Source of the DNA: Agaribacter marinus
Lineage (GTDB): Bacteria; Pseudomonadota; Gammaproteobacteria; Enterobacterales; Alteromonadaceae
Assembly (NCBI RefSeq): GCF_030160655.1
Contig: NZ_BSOT01000001.1
Location: 1 to 64,000 of the forward strand
Direction of reading: 5' to 3'
Length of the DNA: 64,000 nucleotides
Part shown: positions 45,262 through 54,706 of the stretch, piece after piece
Layout of the letters: each line of letters starts with the position of its first letter
Position numbering within the stretch: the first letter of the stretch is position 1
The notes under the pieces: generated by a model
Database searches by the model: none
What the model was told of the DNA's origin: nothing
Seen by the model: only the letters and a program-made list of their open reading frames with translations
Made by a program: the position numbers and the translations under genes

Positions 45262-48200
45262 TCAATGTGAGGCTGAATAATTGGCAATCGCTTTCCTTAA
45301 TATTTTTAAGGCGGCATCAAAGTCATACTTTTCTAACTTTTTACTCGCACGCTTTAAATTAAACTGCAGATCAATGCAGTCTATTGATGCCGCTAATTCT
45401 TTCAAGAGATAACTCGCTTCTGTATCGGATTCATCGAGTAGTTGTTCTATTTTTCTCAATTGCCTATTGGTTTGCTCTTTATCTAAAATTGTAGGTGCTG
45501 TGGAATCTGGCTTGGCGTAAGCTTTGAGTGCGTGATTAATGTCATTTTCTAGCAACGTAAGGCTATTAAGCAAGTGGCTCAAGATTCCAGTGTGATCTAT
45601 GTTTTGTTGGAGGGCTTCTTCAAGCGCGAATGCTTTGTTTGAAACCACGTCAGCGCCAATGCTCGCGGCGTTGCCTTTCAAGGTATGTGCAAGGCGCACT
45701 TGCGTTTTACGATCTTTTGAAGCATTAAAATCAGCTTCAAAATCGTGAATACTTTGATTGAAACTGAGCATCAGCTTTAAATACAAATCAGCGCTTTGTT
45801 CTGTCCTAGCTAAGCCTGCATTTGTGTTTATTCCCGGAATTTTAGGGAACGACGTGTTGATTGGTTCTTTTTTAGGTGAAACGCTAGGAGTAGAAGACGA
45901 AATCCACTTTGCAATTGTGTTAAACATATTATCGACGTTTATTGGTTTTGCTATGTGATCATTCATCCCTGCTTCAAGCACTTTTTCTTTATCGCCTATC
46001 ATAGCGTTGGCAGTCATAGCAATGATTGGTAAATTTGTATTCCCAAGTGTTTTTCGAATGTATTGTGTCGCTTCAATCCCATCCATTACAGGCATTTGAC
46101 AATCCATTAATACCAAGTCAAACGCGTTTTCCTGCACCATTTTTATTGCTTCTCGACCATTTCGTGCCAGGGTGGCCTCAATGCCATTAGATATCAGCAG
46201 TTCCATTGCTAGTACTTGATTCATTTCATTGTCTTCAACGAGCAGTACAGAAGTATTCCGTAATGAGTCAATCACTGCATTTAGTTGTGATGACCGTTTT
46301 TGTGCACGTTGATTTGGTACAGAAGAAAAATCCAATGCCACGAGTACTGCATCCAACAGTGACGATGCCGTAATGGGTTTAGTAAGAATTTTTGCTATTG
46401 GCAAGTTGCGGGCTTCATGGGCCAATTCATCTCGGCAAAACGCAGTGACAATTATTACTTTAGGGGTATGGTTTAATCCGAGTTCATTGATAGCGATTGT
46501 CGTTTTAATACCGTCCATATCCGGCATACTCCAATCCATCAGTACAAGTTCATAGGGTGCCGTATCGTCTGCAGATATAATCTTGTCGAGTCCTTGTCGA
46601 CCATCATTTGCAGTATCAGCATGTATTTTAAAATGGTTGAGGGTATTGCAAAGAATTTTTCGCGCCGTAGCATTGTCATCAATGATCAATACACGGATGT
46701 CATTAATATCTTCAATTATTTTCTGTTGCTCAGTAGGCACCTCATGCTGCTTGTCAAAAGTAAGTGTAAATTGAAATGTGCTGCCGAAACCTAATTTACT
46801 TTTGAGTGATATCTCGCCATTTAGTAATTCAACTAAACTTTTTGAAATAACTAAACCGAGTCCTGTACCACCAAATTTTCTGGTAGTAGATGAATCAGCT
46901 TGCGAAAATGATTTAAAAAGCTGAGATTGTTGCTCATCGCTGATGCCTATGCCGGTATCAGTTACTTCGAACTGTAGGGTCGTATCTTTTAGTGTATCTG
47001 ACAGACAAAAGACAGATACCACAACTTCACCGCCTGCCTGCGTAAACTTAACCGCATTATTTCCTAAGTTTGCTAGAATCTGCCCTAAACGAAGAGGGTC
47101 TCCAATCAAGTGAGTATTTATTTGGGGATCTACATAAAAATTGAGCTCAACTTGTGCCTCTTCGGCCTTATAAGCGATTAAATTGGCCAAGTGCTCCATA
47201 GTGTCTTCTAGCTGAAAGGGAACGGCCTCAACATCTAGCTTGCCTGCTTCTATCTTTGAAAAGTCTAGTAGGTCATTTATGATGCCCAATAGAGATTCTG
47301 CACTGCGATGCACTCGGTCAATAAAATTTCGCTGTTTTTCGTCAAGCGTTGTATTTAGTGCTAATTGACTCATTCCTAATATTGCATTCATGGGCGTTCT
47401 AATCTCGTGGCTCATGTTGGCAAGAAAGTCGGACTTGGCCCTATTTGCCGCGATTGCTTCATTCTTGACAATGTTAAGTTCTTTTTCGATTTCTTTTCTT
47501 TGCGTGATATCACGTATTGCGGCTGACACATAAATCCCATCCAAACCACTAAATGGGCTTAAACTAATTTCAACAGGAAATTCTTTGTTGTTTTTACGCT
47601 TGGCCCACAACTCCGCGCCAGCGCCCATTTGGCGAGCGTTAGGTTTTTGGAAAAAACCTTGTATATGCTGACCATGTTTTTGTTGAAATCGATGGGGGAG
47701 TAACAAATCGACAGACTGGTCAATCATTTCGCTAATGCTGTACCCAAACATTCGACATGTTTGATTGTTTACAAAGACTATCTTTCCATGCTGATCTATA
47801 ACGATCATGCTATCAGGCGCTGATTCGAGCATTTGTTGATAGTGATGCTCGATTCTTATTCGTTCTGAAATATCAAATATCGAACCGTGCAATAATTCTA
47901 CGGACGTATTATCGTCATCATTAAAACTTGCTTGTCCATTCTCTTGAACCCATTTAATAGTGCCATCGGCGCAATGAATTCGATATTCAACTGAAAATGT
48001 TTGTTTATTGGCAATACTTTTCAGTATTTCTCCAGAAAATTTATCTTTATCTTCTGTATGAATGATATCGATATAGTTTTTACGTTTACTTGGACCAAGA
48101 AAGTCTCCTATTGGATAGCCGCTTAAATCTTCGAAATAGTCACTGATATACAGCATTGTCCAGTTTTCATCCAATCTGCAACTATAAGAAACATTGGGAA

Positions 48201-48435
48201 TTTTATTGAGTAATCTATAGAGATTTTTTTTGTCGCTATCACTCAATTCAAGCGCCGCAGATTTGTGTCTAATTTGATTGAATAAATATATGCAGTAGAG
48301 CGCAATACTTGCGGAAAAAAACAGAACGCCATAAAGAACGTCTATCACAACACCAATGGCTAGCGACAGACTAAAGAGCACTAATAGTAGGGCCAAAGCA
48401 CGGACGAGATGACCGAGTTGTGAGGTGTTATTCAT
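45262..48435 (-). CDS. BarA-like hybrid sensor histidine kinase (PAS-PAS-HisKA-HATPase-REC-REC-HPt)
   Basis: 1057 residues. Two transmembrane helices (about 9-50) with almost no periplasmic loop. Then two PAS domains (about 70-320), HisKA with H343 in SHEIRTPMN, HATPase (DTGIGIS, FGGTGLGL), receiver 1 with D634 (LMDWSMPDMDG), receiver 2 with D778 (LMDCQMPVMDG) and a C-terminal HPt with H917 (AHTLKGNA). This is a complete phosphorelay protein. Its start overlaps the stop of the HD-GYP gene by 8 bp, so they are translated together and may be partners. The final output regulator is not known. Confidence 0.93.
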   Translation of the reverse strand: MNNTSQLGHLVRALALLLVLFSLSLAIGVVIDVLYGVLFFSASIALYCIYLFNQIRHKSAALELSDSDKKNLYRLLNKIPNVSYSCRLDENWTMLYISDYFEDLSGYPIGDFLGPSKRKNYIDIIHTEDKDKFSGEILKSIANKQTFSVEYRIHCADGTIKWVQENGQASFNDDDNTSVELLHGSIFDISERIRIEHHYQQMLESAPDSMIVIDQHGKIVFVNNQTCRMFGYSISEMIDQSVDLLLPHRFQQKHGQHIQGFFQKPNARQMGAGAELWAKRKNNKEFPVEISLSPFSGLDGIYVSAAIRDITQRKEIEKELNIVKNEAIAANRAKSDFLANMSHEIRTPMNAILGMSQLALNTTLDEKQRNFIDRVHRSAESLLGIINDLLDFSKIEAGKLDVEAVPFQLEDTMEHLANLIAYKAEEAQVELNFYVDPQINTHLIGDPLRLGQILANLGNNAVKFTQAGGEVVVSVFCLSDTLKDTTLQFEVTDTGIGISDEQQSQLFKSFSQADSSTTRKFGGTGLGLVISKSLVELLNGEISLKSKLGFGSTFQFTLTFDKQHEVPTEQQKIIEDINDIRVLIIDDNATARKILCNTLNHFKIHADTANDGRQGLDKIISADDTAPYELVLMDWSMPDMDGIKTTIAINELGLNHTPKVIIVTAFCRDELAHEARNLPIAKILTKPITASSLLDAVLVALDFSSVPNQRAQKRSSQLNAVIDSLRNTSVLLVEDNEMNQVLAMELLISNGIEATLARNGREAIKMVQENAFDLVLMDCQMPVMDGIEATQYIRKTLGNTNLPIIAMTANAMIGDKEKVLEAGMNDHIAKPINVDNMFNTIAKWISSSTPSVSPKKEPINTSFPKIPGINTNAGLARTEQSADLYLKLMLSFNQSIHDFEADFNASKDRKTQVRLAHTLKGNAASIGADVVSNKAFALEEALQQNIDHTGILSHLLNSLTLLENDINHALKAYAKPDSTAPTILDKEQTNRQLRKIEQLLDESDTEASYLLKELAASIDCIDLQFNLKRASKKLEKYDFDAALKILRKAIANYSASH

Positions 48436-49462
48436 GGGCAGAGTGCTTTTCTGCGTGCTGCGATTGGACTTTGCGGATATCAGGTAGGCAGCTTAAGAAT
48501 AGTTTGACTAACTCTGGGTCAAAGTGCGCTCCCGCGCCATCCTCAAGCAGTTTGATTGCGCGATCTTCAGGCCACGCTTCTTTATATGGTCTGGCTGTCG
48601 TTACGGCATCATATACATCGGCGATTGCCGCCATTCTTGCTGCTAAAGGAATGCTATCTCCGATGAGTCCTTTTGGATAGCCTGACCCATCCCATTTTTC
48701 ATGGTGATACAGTGCAATATCAGTTGCCATACGAAGCAGTGGAAAATCATGATTCCCCAAAATCTTTGCGCCGTACTGACTGTGTAGCTTCATGATCTCC
48801 CATTCATCTTTATCCAGTTTTCCTGGCTTAAGCAATATGTTGTCAGGAATGCCTATTTTACCAATGTCATGCATGGGGGCTGCTAGATGCACTAGTTCGA
48901 CCCATTCCTTGTTTGCGCCGTATCGTTCCGCCAAGAGTTTCGTAAATAGACTCATTCTAGTCACGTGTAAGGCGGTTTCGTTGTCTTTATATGCCGCCGC
49001 AATGCCCAGTCTTTGTATTATTTCTAAACGGGTTTTCTCAAGTTCGTGCGTACGCGACTTTACGAGCACTTCTAATTCACGGTGTTGATTCACAAGTGCC
49101 AATTGCGCCCTTACTCTGGCTTTTACTAACATGGGACTTATCGGTTTTGTTATGTAATCTACAGCACCAAGTTCAAAACCTAAGGCTTCGTCTTGCAATT
49201 CTGTTTTTGCAGAGATAAACATGACTGGGATATGCATCGTTAAAGGGTCAGATTTTAGCTTTCTGCACACTTCGTATCCGTTCATATCCGGCATCATAAT
49301 ATCCAGCAATATTATGTCGGGTTTGTTATTTGAACGGGATACTTTTAACGCTTGCTGCCCATTGGTCGCGGCCTTTACTCTATATTCTTGATTAAGAATA
49401 TTTTTTATTAATTCGATATTGTCAGGAGTGTCATCTACTACTAAAACTGTCGCTTTACCCAT
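48428..49462 (-). CDS. Response regulator with HD-GYP c-di-GMP phosphodiesterase domain
   Basis: 344 residues: receiver domain (about 8-125, phospho-acceptor D54 in LLDIMMPDMNG; KPI at the end) and an intact HD-GYP domain with HDIGK (H198, D199) and HHEKWDGSGYP. HD-GYP enzymes hydrolyse c-di-GMP to pGpG or GMP. The start is the ATG at 49462 (MGKATVLVVDD); a TTG 12 bases upstream is not used. First gene of the operon with the hybrid kinase. With the GGDEF protein nearby, both synthesis and breakdown of c-di-GMP are encoded here. Confidence 0.93.
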   Translation of the reverse strand: MGKATVLVVDDTPDNIELIKNILNQEYRVKAATNGQQALKVSRSNNKPDIILLDIMMPDMNGYEVCRKLKSDPLTMHIPVMFISAKTELQDEALGFELGAVDYITKPISPMLVKARVRAQLALVNQHRELEVLVKSRTHELEKTRLEIIQRLGIAAAYKDNETALHVTRMSLFTKLLAERYGANKEWVELVHLAAPMHDIGKIGIPDNILLKPGKLDKDEWEIMKLHSQYGAKILGNHDFPLLRMATDIALYHHEKWDGSGYPKGLIGDSIPLAARMAAIADVYDAVTTARPYKEAWPEDRAIKLLEDGAGAHFDPELVKLFLSCLPDIRKVQSQHAEKHSAHE

Positions 49463-49656
49463 TGAGCTTTGCAACTATTGGTTACTTTCGATGTAATAAG
49501 AAGTGTAGACCAAAAAATTACATTTGTAGAAAATATTAGAAAGACGCATTCTAACGGTTCATTTAGGCGTGTTTATATGATGCTGCGTGACTTTGCAGCT
49601 CCGTTACAGCATACTTTCTGCATTCTTATTGCGCATACATTGGATTTTTAGTTTTT

Positions 49657-50262
49657 ATGGCACTTACCGAATCTACCATGCTTGATTTACACAGTCCGGC
49701 CCCTGATTTTTGTTTACCCAATACTAGTGGTGGTATTACGTCATTGAGTGATTTTGATGAAGACAAATTGCTAGTCGTATTGTTTATTTGCAATCATTGC
49801 CCTTACGTCATTCATATCGCACCCGCCCTATCTGCATTAGCAAAAAAATACCAAGACAAGGGCGTCGGCTTCGTCGCGATAAACAGCAATGACGTCGACA
49901 TGTATCCGGCTGATAATTTTGATGCGATGAAAAAAGAACGTGAATTGCGTGGTTACAGTTTCCCTTACTTACTTGACGAGTCTCAAGCGGTAGCAAAGGC
50001 ATACAATGCCGCGTGTACGCCCGACATATATGTGTTTAATGCATCTCGTAAGCTTGCTTATCGCGGGCAATTTGATGCTTCACGTCCTCATCGTATTTCT
50101 TCAGGCAATTATGATTCATCAAAAGCGCAAGCGTCGGGCGACGCTTTAGCGTCTGCGCTCGACAAACTATTAACTGACGGCAGTATTGAAGAAAATCAGA
50201 TCCCGTCCATGGGGTGTAACATTAAATGGAAAGCAGGCAATACGCCTGACTATTTTGCTTAA
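49657..50262 (+). CDS. Thioredoxin-fold peroxiredoxin-like protein
   Basis: 201 residues without a signal peptide. AhpC/TSA-like fold: PAPDFCLPNTSGG, then the active-site-like CNHCPYV (CxxC), and ACTPDIYVFN with the cis-Pro region. A third Cys pair member lies near the end (MGCNIKW). Members are usually called thioredoxin family proteins and probably act as thiol reductases or peroxidases. It stands alone, convergent with the glycosyltransferase gene 5 bp away. Confidence 0.82.
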   Translation: MALTESTMLDLHSPAPDFCLPNTSGGITSLSDFDEDKLLVVLFICNHCPYVIHIAPALSALAKKYQDKGVGFVAINSNDVDMYPADNFDAMKKERELRGYSFPYLLDESQAVAKAYNAACTPDIYVFNASRKLAYRGQFDASRPHRISSGNYDSSKAQASGDALASALDKLLTDGSIEENQIPSMGCNIKWKAGNTPDYFA

Positions 50263-50267
50263 CGGGT

Positions 50268-51488
50268 TTAATCAAGTTCGCTGTTAAGCTTACGCCGATA
50301 CTCTTCTAACTTGCGTTTTATCATGGGCCCTGAAGGTTTATACTCTAGGGCCTTAGCCATTAAATCTTCGGCAATTTTTGTATCAATCTTTTCCATCGAT
50401 ATGGCGAGTTGTCTAAGCGTGTCTGCAATTTCGTGTTTCTTTTCTTTTATTACCGGCTGCAAGAATTCCTTTCGCGCCGCGACTACTTCACAAATTGTCA
50501 CGTTCTTTGTTATTCGTTCTATTAATTTGATGTCTTCTATTGGACTATTTTTTATATTGTCGAGAGTGGCGATAAAACGTTTCTTGATAAATGTTCTTGC
50601 CGTTTTTAATGGCACTTCGAGTTTATTGTCCTGAATAAACTGCAATAGCCCTTGTCGATACTGCTTGCAATCCGCCTCGGGGTAGGAAATCACTTCTTGC
50701 TCATTGTTCGCGAAACAATACCCGCTTCGATTGGTTTTCAGCCGATTTAAGCCTTTCTGGTTTTGTCGCGCAGCGCCACGTGAAAGTAAGGAGATATATT
50801 CCATTTGGCTACGATTCATTCGGTGTAAAATAAATGAATCTCTTGCTATTGCTGTTCTCAAGTCTTCAGGAAGATAGCCCACGGGTCCTTTAAAATCTGC
50901 CAGCTCCCATGACTTACCGTCCCCTAACACATGATGATTCTTGTTTGTTTTAATATTGTGTATTTCAACATGCTTAACTTTTATGTGTGTTGAAAACAGT
51001 GTTTTTACCCATTCAGACGTGGCGCCTACTTGTTGCGTGTCATATATATCGCAAAATTCCGTCTCGTTATGTTTATTAAACCAATTTAAGCAAAGTACTT
51101 TGGGGTGTCCCAGTTGTTTAAGGCGTTCTTTTACGGATACAAATTTGTGTTTGTTTGCCCAAAATTCGTCAATATCTAGAAACATCAAATAATCGAATAT
51201 GTTCTTATCAATGGATTTGTAGGCGTGCTCATAAACGGTACGTTGCGGGTTTTTATTGCCTTCATAAAAAAATTCGTTGCCGTCTATAAATTGTACCCTT
51301 GATTCATCCTTTAAACACTCAGCAAGCTCCCAAGTATTATCTGAGGTATGGTTTACATATATATCGACTGAATCGAAATCGCTTTTTAGGTGGTGGTAAA
51401 TCCATTCAGGTAAATACGCCGCTTCGTCTTTTGCAATTGCAACAAGTTTGATTTTTATTGGTTTATTTTTCTTAAACAAAGACAACAT
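50268..51488 (-). CDS. Glycosyltransferase family 2-like protein with TPR-like tail
   Basis: 406 residues. The N-terminal domain (about 10-230) has KLVAIAKDEAAYLPEWIYHH, a Rossmann-type nucleotide-sugar fold, and the acidic FLDIDEFW motif (DxD-like). This kind of GT2-like protein is found in glycan modification loci. The C-terminal 60 residues end in KPSGPMIKRKLEEYRRKL and resemble the end of the divergent sulfotransferase-like gene. The start is supported only by position. It is likely to modify a surface polysaccharide. Confidence 0.78.
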   Translation of the reverse strand: MLSLFKKNKPIKIKLVAIAKDEAAYLPEWIYHHLKSDFDSVDIYVNHTSDNTWELAECLKDESRVQFIDGNEFFYEGNKNPQRTVYEHAYKSIDKNIFDYLMFLDIDEFWANKHKFVSVKERLKQLGHPKVLCLNWFNKHNETEFCDIYDTQQVGATSEWVKTLFSTHIKVKHVEIHNIKTNKNHHVLGDGKSWELADFKGPVGYLPEDLRTAIARDSFILHRMNRSQMEYISLLSRGAARQNQKGLNRLKTNRSGYCFANNEQEVISYPEADCKQYRQGLLQFIQDNKLEVPLKTARTFIKKRFIATLDNIKNSPIEDIKLIERITKNVTICEVVAARKEFLQPVIKEKKHEIADTLRQLAISMEKIDTKIAEDLMAKALEYKPSGPMIKRKLEEYRRKLNSELD

Positions 51489-51700
51489 CTAAGCAATTTC
51501 TCATGAAGTACGGCAGAAGGTGTAGTGCCAAAAAATGAATGTAGGTAATATAAATGAATTTGAGTAAGGTGTAAGTAAAATATGACACCAAAGACGGTGT
51601 ATTTTACAACATGGGCAATGCTTAATCATCTTAAGACTTCATTATTGTTCTCATGTATACTCCGCTGATTATTGTCTTCTACGTTATAAGTTAGTGTTAC

Positions 51701-53047
51701 ATGTCAGGTAAATTGGAAGCTCAAGTTCGCAGTGGGCATTTCGACGCAGGTATGGGAACAATCCCGTCTCGCAATATAGATGTAATTATTCATATAGGTT
51801 TACCCAAAACAGGGTCGTCCGCCATCCAAAAATTATGTTTGGAGAACAAAGCAGTATTGGCTGAGCATAGTTACTGCTACCCAAAACATGCCATTGATAA
51901 AAACGGGGTTTCTGGGGGGCACTCAAGCTTATTCAAAACACTGAGAGATGATGGCGTTGATGCGTTTCGACAAAGTCTTAATACATTATTAATAAAGGCA
52001 AAACAGAAAAATCAAATCTTGTTGCTCTCAAGTGAGGGCTTATCACAAAACCCAGAGGAGCTTCATGAGGCAACAAAGGGGCTTAATGTGATTATTATTG
52101 CTTTTTTTAGGCACCCGGTTGAAGCATTCTTTTCTGCGTATAACCAAATGGTAAAACGACACTTTTTTACTAAGAAAATTGATGACTATGCCGAGCGTGC
52201 GATAAGAAATGTACAACCATTTTTATCTGGACGGCATTTGTTTGATTGGCAGCAGTTGTTTGCAGAAAACTTTATTCTTTTCCCTTATTTGTCCAGTGAT
52301 AAAATTGAGCATAATGTTGTTCATAAGTTTTTCTCCTGTCTTGGGATACAACCTGCCCGTTTCCCAAGTGATACTTTTGTCGCTCGTATAAATAGCGGCT
52401 ATTGCCTCGCTGCACTAAAGTTAAAACGTTTGATGAACCTCGTGCTTACTGAAAAAGACGAACGTATCAATTTACGATTAGATTTATTTTTCCAGCGGAT
52501 TTCAGATGCTCAGACGTATGACGCGTCGTCTTCCGACAGCCTTATCAGTGAAGACGCATATGACAGACTGTGTAAAAAATTTCAAGCGGATATCACTGAG
52601 CTTGAATCTGCCTTTGCAATTGATATGTGTTTTAAGCCATCGCAATGCAATAAAAGTGTATCTTCGTTAAAGATAAGTGCAGAAATGATAGAAATCATGC
52701 GCTTATTCATTAGTGAAGAGAACACACTGTATAAAAGGTTAAGAAAGCGTATTTTAGCCAAAACGTGGTTCAGTGATGACGCAGACCACAAACAACTATG
52801 TGAATTGTTTGATTGCCATTATGTGTTACAAGCCAGAGAAAAGAACGTATTTTTTACTGACAAAGAGCTCGGAAAAATGGCAAGGTTCGATAGAGTTGAT
52901 TTCTTACGTGAAACTGCCCGTTTGCTAATGCAACGAGGTGATTATAAAAATGCAATGTTGTTGATTAGCGAAGCCAAACGGCTACGTGCAGGTGGCCCTG
53001 TGATTAAACGCTTATACTCACAAATACAAAAACTCAATGAAAGCTAA
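51701..53047 (+). CDS. Sulfotransferase-like P-loop protein
   Basis: 448 residues. The 5'-phosphosulfate-loop region reads IHIGLPKTGSSAIQKL (about 31-46) and the 3'-phosphate region IIIAFFRHPVEAFFSAYN (about 130-147), as in carbohydrate sulfotransferases using PAPS. The C-terminus (about 395-448) is helical and resembles that of the divergent glycosyltransferase (GGPVIKR). An ATG at 51752 is an alternative start. The acceptor is unknown; a surface glycan is inferred from the neighbour. Confidence 0.75.
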   Translation: MSGKLEAQVRSGHFDAGMGTIPSRNIDVIIHIGLPKTGSSAIQKLCLENKAVLAEHSYCYPKHAIDKNGVSGGHSSLFKTLRDDGVDAFRQSLNTLLIKAKQKNQILLLSSEGLSQNPEELHEATKGLNVIIIAFFRHPVEAFFSAYNQMVKRHFFTKKIDDYAERAIRNVQPFLSGRHLFDWQQLFAENFILFPYLSSDKIEHNVVHKFFSCLGIQPARFPSDTFVARINSGYCLAALKLKRLMNLVLTEKDERINLRLDLFFQRISDAQTYDASSSDSLISEDAYDRLCKKFQADITELESAFAIDMCFKPSQCNKSVSSLKISAEMIEIMRLFISEENTLYKRLRKRILAKTWFSDDADHKQLCELFDCHYVLQAREKNVFFTDKELGKMARFDRVDFLRETARLLMQRGDYKNAMLLISEAKRLRAGGPVIKRLYSQIQKLNES

Positions 53048-53073
53048 GATTAAGACGTTCAAATAAATAGCAT

Positions 53074-53913
53074 TTAATTTGCGAACTTTTTACGGTATTG
53101 CCCCGGCGCAAGTGACACGGATTTTTTAAAACGCTTTGAAAAATTAAACACGTCACTATAGCCTACTTGCTCACCTATTTGTTCTATTGACCAGTTAGAT
53201 TGCGTCAATAGATATTTAGCCCGCTCCATACGTAAATGTATTAAATACTGAAGTGGGCTTTTCCCAAAATTTTGCTGGAACAATCGATGTAAATGCGGCG
53301 GCGAATAGTTAGCAATATTTGACATTGCATCTACTGTCCAATTGTAGTGCAGTCGTTGCTCTAGTGCTTGCTGGAGCTGCCAAATGCGCTGAGACTCTTG
53401 TGAACGAGTTGGGTGTACTTGCAAGCTTTTCGCAATATATGCATCTAGATGTTCAAAAGCTGGGCGTTGCAAACTGGCTTCAGATTCGTAGTAAATCATG
53501 CTGAGTAAATGATAAATCTGTTGATTTACTTCACAAAATTCTGCGTCTGGACGCCCATTAATCGATGCATTCCATTTGTCATCTTCATCTAGGTGAAACC
53601 ATACCATGTCTAAATGCTTTGCCTTTAACTCCATAATAAACGGCTTGTGTGCGGGCAGGGTGACAAGGTGGCTTTTACTTACCGTTTGATGTCCATCCTT
53701 TGTCTTTAAATCTAATTCACCGTCGATGATATATATAAGGGCATGCCATTGTGGATTTGACCTTGCAACTTTGTAATTTCCTTTAAGGTTTGACACACCA
53801 GACAGCGAACTCTTAAGCAAACTTAACTGTGGCGTTTTGTCACAATCGACAAAACGCTCGTCACATTCCGGACCAATTTCGAGTGTATCTAACCATTCAT
53901 TTTGAGTAAGCAT
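53074..53913 (-). CDS. AraC family transcriptional regulator
   Basis: 279 residues. N-terminal cupin-like ligand domain (about 20-150, with WHALIYIIDGELDLKTKDG) and a C-terminal double HTH (about 182-279; SPPHLHRLFQQNFGKSPLQYL and IGEQVGYSDVFNFSKRFK). It is divergent from the SemiSWEET gene (160 bp between starts), so it probably controls that gene and perhaps the halogenase. The effector is likely to be a sugar, inferred from the neighbour only. Confidence 0.9.
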   Translation of the reverse strand: MLTQNEWLDTLEIGPECDERFVDCDKTPQLSLLKSSLSGVSNLKGNYKVARSNPQWHALIYIIDGELDLKTKDGHQTVSKSHLVTLPAHKPFIMELKAKHLDMVWFHLDEDDKWNASINGRPDAEFCEVNQQIYHLLSMIYYESEASLQRPAFEHLDAYIAKSLQVHPTRSQESQRIWQLQQALEQRLHYNWTVDAMSNIANYSPPHLHRLFQQNFGKSPLQYLIHLRMERAKYLLTQSNWSIEQIGEQVGYSDVFNFSKRFKKSVSLAPGQYRKKFAN

Positions 53914-54073
53914 GGAATTATAAATGATAGTAATGGATAAAAAATATGATAGCTTAAAACATAACCAATTGGAAATAATGTGCGTAAACTTGCCGCAACT
54001 TTTCGAAGAAGCCTAAAACATAAAAAAGGCCTTCTGCGAAAACTGAAAGTAATGAACTATTAAGGTGAATATT

Positions 54074-54418
54074 ATGACAACTATTGAAATACTTGGTTTT
54101 ACATCGGCATTTTTGACGACCTTTTCATTTTTGCCACAAGCTATTCAGGTGATCAAAACACGTGATACCGCTTCGTTGTCATTGGCTATGTATAGCATTT
54201 TTACAGTGGGTGTTGCTGGTTGGTTAGCATATGGAATATTTAAACAAGATAGTGCAGTGATAGTTGCGAACATGGTTACATTGTTGTTATCAGCTTGTAT
54301 ATTATCGATGAAGTTGTATAACGACTTTGCTACAAAAAAGACCGAAAATTCACAGGAATTGGATGATAGCGCACTAGCATTGCAAGATAAGTGTTGTACA
54401 CACGAGTGTATTAGCTAA
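54074..54418 (+). CDS. SemiSWEET sugar transporter (PQ-loop)
   Basis: 114 residues with three transmembrane helices: the PQ motif in FLTTFSFLPQAIQVIKTRD, then SLAMYSIFTVGVAGWLAYGI and ANMVTLLLSACILSMKLY. SemiSWEETs dimerise to move mono- or disaccharides across the inner membrane. The ATG at 54074 is chosen because AAGGTGA lies 6 bases before it; a GTG 9 bases earlier is the alternative. A strong terminator follows. The tail past residue 95 is hydrophilic and ends with two cysteines. Confidence 0.88.
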   Translation: MTTIEILGFTSAFLTTFSFLPQAIQVIKTRDTASLSLAMYSIFTVGVAGWLAYGIFKQDSAVIVANMVTLLLSACILSMKLYNDFATKKTENSQELDDSALALQDKCCTHECIS

Positions 54419-54463
54419 CCATCTACTTATTTATGGTACGCGGATAAACAATGCCATAAAAAA

Positions 54464-54492
54464 GCAGGCCTTAATTTGGCCTGCAAATTTTT
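54464..54492 (+). terminator. Terminator after the SemiSWEET gene
   Basis: GCAGGCC (54464-54470) pairs with GGCCTGC (54478-54484), then AAATTTTT. Upstream A residues extend the stem. Confidence 0.85.
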
Positions 54493-54706
54493 AAGCCTTC
54501 CTCAATCTTTATAACTTCTATCTGCAAATCCCCTTTCTGCAACAGTACTGAATCTTCCTATTAAAATGTGATCAAATTGTTACGTTTTGTAGCGGAAATT
54601 AAGCTGACACCCATTCTGACAACTGTTAACATTATTTTGACATGGACTAATCGCCCACGCGTTTGGTTTCGTAAACGGTGTATGAGTTAAGTCGGTATCT
54701 ATCTAA

